A stretch of DNA of 64,000 nucleotides from Mesonia sp. HuA40 (GTDB lineage Bacteria > Bacteroidota > Bacteroidia > Flavobacteriales > Flavobacteriaceae). The notes under the pieces were generated by a model, which did no database searches, was not told the DNA's origin, and worked only from the letters and a program-made list of their open reading frames with translations. Shown here piece after piece: positions 18,348 through 24,402 of this stretch. Numbering within the stretch: the first letter of the stretch is position 1; each line of letters opens with the position of its first letter. A program made the position numbers and the translations under genes. The stretch lies in assembly GCF_008017835.1 (NCBI RefSeq), contig NZ_VRLT01000029.1, positions 186,001 through 250,000 on the forward strand, in the 5' to 3' direction.

Positions 18348-19391
18348 TTATAATTTTTCAGCTTTCTTTTTTAGCGGATTTTTGGTAAGCTCTTGATATT
18401 CTTTTCGGTTTTTAAAAATAGTGATTGCAGCGTACACCGCTTCTTGAAAAGATTGGTGGTTAGCTTCATTTTTACCAGCAATTTCAAAAGCAGTACCGTG
18501 ATCAGGCGAAGTTCTTACACGCGATAAGCCAGCGGTATAGTTTACGCCTGAGCCAAAAGACAAAGTTTTAAATGGGATTAAACCTTGGTCGTGATAAGCC
18601 GCAATAACGGCGTCAAAATTTTCATAATTTTTGGTACCAAAAAAGCTGTCGGCAGCGTAGGGACCAAAGGCCAAATGCCCTTGTTCACGTAATTTTTCTA
18701 TGGTTGGCTTTAGTATTTTATCATCTTCATCTCCAATTACGCCATTGTCTCCGCTGTGAGGATTGATACCTAGAAATGCAATTTTTGGTCGCTGTACTTT
18801 AAAATCCGCTTTAAGCGAATGGGTGATTAATTGAAGTTTTTGAGTGATAAGTTTTTCGGTTATGACTTTTGGAACGTCTTTAACTGGTACATGATCGGTT
18901 AAAAGGCCTACTTTTAAATTTTCTGAAATCATAAACATAAGACTTTCACCTTCTAGAGCTTGAGCTAAATAGTCGGTGTGCCCAGGAAATTTAAATTTTT
19001 CAGATTGAATTACTTTTTTGTGAATTGGTGCGGTTACCAAAGCATCTACTGTGTTTGCTTTTAAAGCTGCAGTAGCGGCTTCAAGCGATTGGAAAGCAAA
19101 ATCGCCTAAAAAGTTATCTTCTTTACCAAAATTAATTTTTAGGTGATTTTTCCACACATTTACCACATTAAATTTTCCTTCTATAGCTTCACTAGCGTTA
19201 TTGATTCCTTGAATATTTGTATTTACATCAAAATGCTTTTTGTAAAAAGACATCAGTTTGGTGTTGGCAAACACAATTGGGGTGCAAAACTCTAACATTC
19301 GGTTATCTGCAAATGTTTTTAAGATAATTTCGCTTCCAATTCCGTTTAAATCGCCAATGCTTATGCCTATTTTTATATTCTGTTTTTTCAC
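18348..19391 (-). CDS. pdxA: 4-hydroxythreonine-4-phosphate dehydrogenase
   Basis: NAD-dependent enzyme of vitamin B6 (pyridoxal phosphate) synthesis, 347 residues (E. coli PdxA 329). It has the family start IGISIGDLNGIGSEIILKTF, the metal-binding His in FPGHTDYLAQ (about residue 139) and AYHDQGLIPFK (about 264). Also present is the C-terminal block SRVRTSPDHGTAFEIAG with another metal-ligand His. It heads the pdxA-YceD-rpmF row and is divergent from ribE across a 100-bp gap. Its Asn-Gly in 'GDLNG' (in place of the common GDPAG/GDPNG) is a conservative change. Confidence 0.94.
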   Translation of the reverse strand: MKKQNIKIGISIGDLNGIGSEIILKTFADNRMLEFCTPIVFANTKLMSFYKKHFDVNTNIQGINNASEAIEGKFNVVNVWKNHLKINFGKEDNFLGDFAFQSLEAATAALKANTVDALVTAPIHKKVIQSEKFKFPGHTDYLAQALEGESLMFMISENLKVGLLTDHVPVKDVPKVITEKLITQKLQLITHSLKADFKVQRPKIAFLGINPHSGDNGVIGDEDDKILKPTIEKLREQGHLAFGPYAADSFFGTKNYENFDAVIAAYHDQGLIPFKTLSFGSGVNYTAGLSRVRTSPDHGTAFEIAGKNEANHQSFQEAVYAAITIFKNRKEYQELTKNPLKKKAEKL

Positions 19392-19457
19392 TTGTGTCGC
19401 AGTTTAAATTCATAAAGAAAGACAGGTTAATTTTAGTGAGTAACTTAAAATTATACC

Positions 19458-19478
19458 TATTTTTGCACTACAAAGGTA
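19458..19478. promoter_or_regulatory. Face-to-face -7 boxes for ribE (+) and pdxA (-)
   Basis: TATTTTTG on the plus strand (19458-19465) points to ribE, and TACCTTTG on the minus strand (19478-19471) points to pdxA. Both match TAnnTTTG exactly and are only 5 bp apart. The ribE leader would be about 20 nt, and that of pdxA about 75 nt. No good TTG partner is visible for either box. Confidence 0.55.
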
Positions 19479-19491
19479 AGTATTTATAACT

Positions 19492-20082
19492 ATGTTTACA
19501 GGAATCATCGAAGAAATAGGCGTTGTAAAACAAATTGAAAAGGAAGAAGGTAATTTGCATTTCTATATTGAGGCAGCGATGACCCCCGAGCTAAAAATAG
19601 ATCAGAGTGTTGCACACAATGGTGTTTGTCTTACGGTAGTGGGAATATTTGATGATAACTATAAAGTTACTGCTATTCAGGAAACCATAGCCAAAACCAG
19701 TTTAGGTTCTTGGGCAGTAGGAGACGCCGTTAATTTAGAACGTGGCATGTTAATGTCTCAACGCCTAGATGGTCATATTGTGCAGGGCCACGTTGACCAA
19801 ACAGCAGTGTGTACGCATATTGAGCCAAAGGGGGGGAGTACTTTGTTTACATTTGCTTATGACTCTAAACTGAATAATGTGACTATAGAAAAAGGCTCTA
19901 TTACCGTTAATGGAATTAGCCTAACGGTTGTAAACAGCCAGAATAACAGTTTTAGCGTGGCTATAATACCTTACACGATAGCGCATACCAATTTAAATCA
20001 ACTTAGGGTTAACGATACCGTTAATTTGGAGTTTGACGTGATAGGAAAATACGTTAAACGTCTATTAGAATTAAAAAATTAA
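19492..20082 (+). CDS. ribE: Riboflavin synthase alpha chain
   Basis: Converts two 6,7-dimethyl-8-ribityllumazines to riboflavin. The 196-residue protein has two tandem lumazine-binding beta barrels (about 1-95 and 96-190). The invariant MFTGIIEEIG start and the internal repeat are seen twice (HNGVCLTVVGI near 42 and VNGISLTVVNS near 140), with a catalytic-type segment 'GDAVNLERGM'. Its stop overlaps the stop of the convergent small gene (shared bases 20079-20082). No FMN riboswitch is visible in the short leader. Confidence 0.96.
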   Translation: MFTGIIEEIGVVKQIEKEEGNLHFYIEAAMTPELKIDQSVAHNGVCLTVVGIFDDNYKVTAIQETIAKTSLGSWAVGDAVNLERGMLMSQRLDGHIVQGHVDQTAVCTHIEPKGGSTLFTFAYDSKLNNVTIEKGSITVNGISLTVVNSQNNSFSVAIIPYTIAHTNLNQLRVNDTVNLEFDVIGKYVKRLLELKN

Positions 20083-20324
20083 GCTTTTTGATTTTTTTTA
20101 CGGAAGTAAATAATTCCTATTCCTCCGGCTGCTACAAGTAACAACCAAGTCTGGTTATCTATGTTTAAACCAGGTGGTGGAGGTATTCCTTGAGGATTAG
20201 CTCTTGTGGCACGATCATTTGGTGGGGGCGGTGATTTTTTTGCTGCAGAGTATTGAAAAGCAGAGCTATCTGTTGCCCACAATAAAATGGCGACAATGGC
20301 GACAAGTTTTAATATTCTTTTCAT
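20079..20324 (-). CDS. Small secreted protein with Pro-rich region and C-terminal membrane anchor (sorting-signal-like)
   Basis: Hypothetical protein of 81 residues. A cleavable signal peptide (about 1-22, ending SSA) is followed by a short Pro-rich mature part (SPPPP at 31-35, IPPPPGLNID at 47-56). Then come a hydrophobic helix (58-73) and a basic tail (FRKKNQK, 74-80). This order is the tripartite layout of PEP-CTERM-like sorting signals, and the PPPPGLNID stretch resembles the 'PID' version described for Bacteroidota. Almost nothing remains as a mature domain, so it may be a surface peptide or a processing substrate. Convergent with ribE, with overlapping stops. Function unknown. Confidence 0.75.
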   Translation of the reverse strand: MKRILKLVAIVAILLWATDSSAFQYSAAKKSPPPPNDRATRANPQGIPPPPGLNIDNQTWLLLVAAGGIGIIYFRKKNQKA

Positions 20325-20435
20325 TCTACACTTTATCTCTAGGCGGTAAAATTAAACATTATTTGATGAAAACTTAGCAAAGAATGTTAAAATAAATCGA
20401 TGATAGGTAAATATTTTCGAGCTTATAAAGAAAAG

Positions 20436-20509
20436 TGGACCCAGATGGGCTCGAACCATCGACCCCCTGATTATGAGTCAGGTGCTCTAACCAGCTGAGC
20501 TATGGGTCC
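20436..20509 (-). tRNA. tRNA with CAU anticodon, elongator type (Met, possibly Ile2)
   Basis: Minus-strand cloverleaf: acceptor GGACCCA/TGGGTCC, D-arm GCTC..GAGC, anticodon stem CCTGA/TCAGG with loop CTCATAA (anticodon CAT), and T-arm with GTTCGAG. G1-C72 pairs, so it is not the initiator. CCA is not encoded. Elongator Met is the default call; a lysidine-modified Ile2 tRNA has the same anticodon and cannot be excluded by eye. Confidence 0.95.
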
Positions 20510-20523
20510 TGATTTTCGGTAGG

Positions 20524-20554
20524 CAAAACTAAATAATACTTATTTACTGTGCAA
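20524..20554 (-). promoter_or_regulatory. Promoter of the CAU tRNA
   Basis: Minus strand TTG (20554-20552), 20-bp spacer, TAGTTTTG (20531-20524), 15 nt before the first tRNA base. Confidence 0.6.
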
Positions 20555-20562
20555 CAAAAAAT

Positions 20563-20970
20563 CTATTTTTTTATTTCTTGGCATAATTCTACCAGCACCC
20601 CGTTGGCTGATTTAGGATGCAAGAAAACCACCATTTTATTATCGGCGCCACGTTTTGGGGTTTCGTTAAGCACCACAAATCCTTCCTTTTTTAATCGCTC
20701 TACTTCTGCATTTATATCCGCGACAGCGAATGCAATATGATGAATACCTTCGCCTTTTTTGGCGATGAACTTGGCTATTGGGCTATTTTCATTGGTTGCT
20801 GCCAACAATTCTATTTTGCTTTCCCCTGTTTTAAAAAATGAGGTAACTACGCCTTCACTGGCTACTCTTTCTTCTTTATAGGGTGCTACTCCCAATAAAG
20901 CCTGGTAGGTTTTATTGGCTTCTTTTAAATCTTTGACGGCAATACCCAAATGTTCTATTTTTTGCATCAT
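20563..20970 (-). CDS. mce: Methylmalonyl-CoA epimerase
   Basis: Interconverts (R)- and (S)-methylmalonyl-CoA in propionate/succinate metabolism. It is a vicinal-oxygen-chelate protein of about 135 residues with two paired beta-alpha-beta-beta-beta units. Metal ligands are visible as His in IEHLGIAV, His in GIHHIAFAV and Glu near the end (GVLVELCQ). I chose the MMQKIEHLG start. A longer reading to 21042 would carry 24 unconserved residues and would include this gene's own -7 box (20991-20998). Divergent from rbfA. Confidence 0.92.
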   Translation of the reverse strand: MMQKIEHLGIAVKDLKEANKTYQALLGVAPYKEERVASEGVVTSFFKTGESKIELLAATNENSPIAKFIAKKGEGIHHIAFAVADINAEVERLKKEGFVVLNETPKRGADNKMVVFLHPKSANGVLVELCQEIKK

Positions 20971-20990
20971 ATCTTTATTATTTTTGTACA

Positions 20991-20998
20991 CAAAAATA
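20991..20998 (-). promoter_or_regulatory. -7 box of mce
   Basis: Minus strand TATTTTTG matches TAnnTTTG, 20 nt ahead of the ATG. It also argues against a start further upstream. Confidence 0.55.
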
Positions 20999-21017
20999 CA
21001 ATTCCTTTTAAATAAAC

Positions 21018-21025
21018 TACTTTTG
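21018..21025 (+). promoter_or_regulatory. -7 box of rbfA, very close to its ATG
   Basis: TACTTTTG matches TAnnTTTG. The rbfA ATG begins only 4 nt after the box, so transcription would start at or next to the start codon. Confidence 0.5.
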
Positions 21026-21029
21026 CAGT

Positions 21030-21425
21030 ATGGAAGAAACAAATAGACAGAAGAAAATTGCGGGCGTATTGCAAGAAGACTTGGCTCGTATTTTACAGCA
21101 AGAATTAAAAAATGCCGGAATTACACATATTATTATATCGGTATCTAAAGTGCGGGTAACTACAGACTTATCTTTAGCTAAGGCTTATTTGAGTATATTC
21201 CCAACCAAAGATGCTGCAGGTTTGTTAGCCGAACTGAATCAGATTAAGCCAAAAATTAAACACCAAATGGCTCAGCTCACTAAAAATCAGTTGCGCAAGA
21301 TGCCCGATTTGGCTTTTTATTTAGATGACTCGCTTGATTATATTGAAAATATAGATAAAGCGGTAAACGAAAAAGAAAATCCTATTGAAAATCGAGATTT
21401 ATTAGATCGTCGTAAAAAATCATAA
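21030..21425 (+). CDS. rbfA: Ribosome-binding factor A
   Basis: Small 30S-maturation factor of 131 residues with the KH-like fold. It has family features in order: N-terminal 'RQKKIAGVLQEDLARILQQE', the central 'VSKVRVTTDLSLAKAYLSIFP', and 'LRKMPDLAFYLDDSLDYIENID' near the end. The charged C-terminal tail is poorly conserved in the family. The next gene starts directly after its stop (TAA then ATG with no gap), so the two are coupled. The start codon lies 4 nt after a -7 box, suggesting a leaderless message. Confidence 0.93.
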   Translation: MEETNRQKKIAGVLQEDLARILQQELKNAGITHIIISVSKVRVTTDLSLAKAYLSIFPTKDAAGLLAELNQIKPKIKHQMAQLTKNQLRKMPDLAFYLDDSLDYIENIDKAVNEKENPIENRDLLDRRKKS

Positions 21426-22625
21426 ATGGGTTTTTCCTTATACATCGCAAAGCGCTATTTAGGAACAAAAAGTAAGACTAATGCTATAAATATCATAACT
21501 GGTATTGCAGCATTGGGCGTTTTTGCTGGTGCAGCAGCTTTGTTTATTGTTTTATCTGGTTTTGCCGGACTTAAAGCGTTTAGCTTGTCTTTTACCAATG
21601 AATTTGATCCGGATCTCAAGGTGATTCCGTATGAGGGAAAAACAATAAGGCTTCATTCATCTCAAATTAATAAACTGCAAAATATAAAGGGTATTAGCCA
21701 GTACACCCAGGTAGTTGAAGAAAAGGTATTGCTGCAGTTTAACAATAAACATTTACCGGCTTTTATTAAAGGGATAGATGAAAATTACTTAAACGTCAAT
21801 GCCGTAGACAGCAGTTTGATAGGTGGAACTTGGTTGCACCCTAAAGAAAATCAAGTAGTAATTGGTAGTGGTATTTCCCGAAAATTAGCCTTGGGTTTTG
21901 CGGGTTATGGTGATGTGTTAAAGTTAATGGTTCCTAAGCCTGGGGTGGGGCAACTTAGTAGTGCGCAAGAAGCTTTTGAAAGTGTTAGTACCCTGGTAAT
22001 TGGGATATATAGTATAAATGAAGATTTAAACCATAAATATGTTTTTGCGCCAAAAGCTTTGGCTCAAGAGTTGTTGGGCTATGAGCCGAATGAAATTAGC
22101 GGTATCGAATTAAATTTGCAACCTGGGACTAGCGAAGAAGGGGTAAAAGAACAGCTTTATGAATTATTTGATTACCCCGTAAAAATTAAAAACCGAATTG
22201 AGCTTAATGATAAGTTGTATAAAATGCTGAATACAGAAAATTTGGCGGTTTATATGATTTTTACTTTGGTGCTCATTATTGCTCTATTTAACGTTGGTGG
22301 TGCTATTGTTATGTCTATTTTAGATAAACGCCAAAACATCAATACGCTCTATGCTTTAGGTGCCTCATCTAATAAAATTAAGCGCATTTTTTTGTTACAA
22401 GGTAGTTTACTTACCTTTATTGGAGGAATATTGGGTTTATTTTTAGGCTACCTCATAATTGTTTTACAGCAGCAATTTCATTTGATTATGATTACGCCTA
22501 CCTTACCTTATCCAGTTGAGATTGAGTGGCAAAACTTGGTTTTAGTTTTGGTAACTATTATGGTTTTAGGAGTTACTGCATCTTATATTGGTGCCACCCG
22601 AATAGGTAAAATTATTAACGGCTAA
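21426..22625 (+). CDS. ABC transporter permease, LolC/LolE-like (FtsX domain)
   Basis: Inner-membrane protein of 399 residues with the LolC/E layout. One N-terminal TM helix (about 22-48, after SLYIAKRYLGTKSK) and a large periplasmic MacB-like domain (about 50-265) precede three C-terminal TM helices of the FtsX domain (about 270-295, 318-345, 365-390). The family is involved in lipoprotein release to the outer membrane, with a LolD ATPase that is not in this window. Coupled to rbfA; its 3' end overlaps convergent dusB by 11 bp. LolC versus LolE cannot be told apart. Confidence 0.88.
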   Translation: MGFSLYIAKRYLGTKSKTNAINIITGIAALGVFAGAAALFIVLSGFAGLKAFSLSFTNEFDPDLKVIPYEGKTIRLHSSQINKLQNIKGISQYTQVVEEKVLLQFNNKHLPAFIKGIDENYLNVNAVDSSLIGGTWLHPKENQVVIGSGISRKLALGFAGYGDVLKLMVPKPGVGQLSSAQEAFESVSTLVIGIYSINEDLNHKYVFAPKALAQELLGYEPNEISGIELNLQPGTSEEGVKEQLYELFDYPVKIKNRIELNDKLYKMLNTENLAVYMIFTLVLIIALFNVGGAIVMSILDKRQNINTLYALGASSNKIKRIFLLQGSLLTFIGGILGLFLGYLIIVLQQQFHLIMITPTLPYPVEIEWQNLVLVLVTIMVLGVTASYIGATRIGKIING

Positions 22626-23610
22626 ATTGAAAATCTCCAAATTCGGCTTCGGCTAAATCGAATGCTTTAAAAACATCTACCGCCTCATCACTGGTGACCA
22701 TACGGGTACGGTGTTCTTTAAAATGAGGAATGCCTTTAAAATAATTGGTGTAATGCCTGCGGGTTTCAAAAACACCTAAGCGATCGCCTTTCCAATCTAT
22801 AGCCATTTGCAAATGCCTACGAGCAGCATCGAGACGCTCTTGCATGGTGGGAGGAGCTAGATGCTCTCCTGTTTTTATAAAATGCTTTACCTCTCTAAAA
22901 AACCAAGGATACCCAATGCTAGCTCTACCAATCATAGCTCCGTCTAAGCCAAATTCATCTCGCATTTTTATCGCTTTTTCTGGGGTGTCTACATCGCCGT
23001 TTCCAAATACAGGAATGTGCATACGCGGATTGTTTTTTACTTCGGCAATGGGGCGCCAGTCGGCTTCTCCTTTATACATTTGAGCGCGTGTTCTGCCATG
23101 AATAGAGATGGCTTTGCAACCCACGTCTTGTAAACGCTCGGCTACTTCTACAATTTTAATCGAGTCATGGTCCCAGCCCAATCGGGTTTTTACTGTTATG
23201 GGTAAATTGGTATGCTTTACCATTGCCTCGGTTAAGGAAACCATAAGGTCGATATCTTTTAAAATGCCGGCGCCAGCTCCTTTTGAGACTACTTTCTTTA
23301 CCGGGCAACCAAAATTAATATCGATAATATCTGGCCCAGATTTTTCTACAATCTCTACAGATTCTAACATCGATTTTAAATTGGCTCCAAAAATTTGAAT
23401 GCCTACGGGGCGCTCTTTTTCATAAATATCTAATTTCATGACGCTTTTGGCGGCGTCACGTATCAAACCTTCAGACGAGATAAACTCGGTGTATACTACA
23501 TCTGCTCCTTGCTCTTTGCACAGCGCTCTAAAAGGGGGGTCGCTCACATCTTCCATTGGAGCCAATAACAATGGAAATTCTCCTACATTTATATCGCCTA
23601 TTTTTGCCAA
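22615..23610 (-). CDS. dusB: tRNA-dihydrouridine synthase
   Basis: FMN enzyme of 331 residues that reduces uridines in the tRNA D-loop. The N-terminal TIM barrel shows the FMN-binding start 'LLLAPMEDVSDPPFRALC', the catalytic Cys in DINFGCPVKKV (about residue 100), KTRLGW and SIHGRTRAQMY. The C-terminal helical domain covers about 240-331. DusB-type length and motifs fit best among Dus families. Convergent with the LolC/E-like gene. Confidence 0.93.
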   Translation of the reverse strand: MAKIGDINVGEFPLLLAPMEDVSDPPFRALCKEQGADVVYTEFISSEGLIRDAAKSVMKLDIYEKERPVGIQIFGANLKSMLESVEIVEKSGPDIIDINFGCPVKKVVSKGAGAGILKDIDLMVSLTEAMVKHTNLPITVKTRLGWDHDSIKIVEVAERLQDVGCKAISIHGRTRAQMYKGEADWRPIAEVKNNPRMHIPVFGNGDVDTPEKAIKMRDEFGLDGAMIGRASIGYPWFFREVKHFIKTGEHLAPPTMQERLDAARRHLQMAIDWKGDRLGVFETRRHYTNYFKGIPHFKEHRTRMVTSDEAVDVFKAFDLAEAEFGDFQFSR

Positions 23611-23700
23611 AATTGAATTTTAATACGTTTGTGCTGCAAAATTAAGAAATAAGTAGCAATTGTAGTATGCTGTGCTGGTGTAGAATTTTTTAATGCAAAA

Positions 23701-23784
23701 GGGATAGCAGTGAAAATACTTTTTTTGCTTTTATAAATGGCAAAAAAAGATTGTAATGTATAGCCCGGGCCGTAGGCTTTGCCC
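23701..23784 (+). repeat. Structured intergenic repeat, copy A
   Basis: Order of parts: GGGATAGCAGTG (23701-23712); a perfect hairpin CTTTTTTTGC / GCAAAAAAAG (23719-23728 with 23740-23749); AGCCCG (23762-23767); a GC-rich second hairpin region (GGCcgtaGGC); and GCCC (23781-23784). The same order of blocks recurs at 41209-41311. It lies between dusB and the receptor relic. I believe elements of this style are scattered through flavobacterial genomes; a comparison with the Flavo-1 RNA family would be the first test. Confidence 0.5.
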
Positions 23785-23790
23785 AAAATA

Positions 23791-24402
23791 TTAAAGTTTA
23801 TAAGTTAGTTTAAATAATGCTGTTCTGGGCTGCACATAAATATTTCTGTCGGTTACTAGAAACTGGTTAAAAGCGTTTTCTCTTTTATACTGGACATCAA
23901 AGATATTATCTACCGCTAGCTCAAAACCCCACGGGCTGTCTTCTTTATTGTAGTAAAGGGATAGATTTCCTAGGTTAAACCGATTGATTTGACGGGAGTT
24001 TTTATTCTCGTAATAACTATAGGTATAATTGGCTTTAAAAATAAAATCGTTTAAAAAATCCCATTCTAAATAGGCAAACGGATTGATTTGGGTAAAGCTA
24101 TTTTTAAAAGTACTGGATGCAAAATTACTAAAACGCTGTTCCCAGCCTAAAGTTAAATTGGGCCATTTTTTATAACGAGTAGAAGCTTCAAAAGCGTATC
24201 GGTAATTTTGGGACTGGTAATCGTTTGTATTATTGTTTATAATTCTTGAATAGTTTGATAGGCTAAAGTTGGCACGTAGTCTAAAGCTGTATTTAGGTAT
24301 TTTTTTGTTTATTGCCCCGTTAAGCGTATAGGTATTTTCTGGTAAACTGGTGTAAATAGTAGTGCTTACTTGATCTATACCTTCTAATTGTGTGGTATTT
24401 TT
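23791..24402 (-). pseudogene. C-terminal remnant of a receptor-like beta-barrel protein
   Basis: An uninterrupted 203-codon frame directly after, and in phase with, the TAA of the preceding barrel gene. It contains no Met. The translation is clearly the end of a related outer-membrane barrel: aromatic/Asn alternation, 'GFELAVDNIFDVQYKR', and the terminal 'ALFKLTYKL' stop. These align with 'LSLGISGNNLFNTKTFR' and 'LLKVNYRF' at the end of the intact neighbour. The N-terminal two thirds of this paralogue are gone, probably through deletion in a tandem pair. Readthrough of the single TAA to give a 1088-residue protein is the alternative. Confidence 0.75.

Noticed and set aside
20436-20509. Calling the CAU tRNA as Ile2
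   Set aside because: Possible, but nothing seen by eye favours it over elongator Met; other CAU tRNAs in the genome would have to be compared.
20971-21042. 24-residue N-terminal extension of methylmalonyl-CoA epimerase
   Set aside because: It would contain the gene's own -7 box and overlap rbfA; the family starts at MQKIEHLG.
23598-23786. 62-codon minus-strand frame
   Set aside because: Covers the structured repeat copy A and the dusB start region; the translation mirrors the repeat's A/T hairpin.
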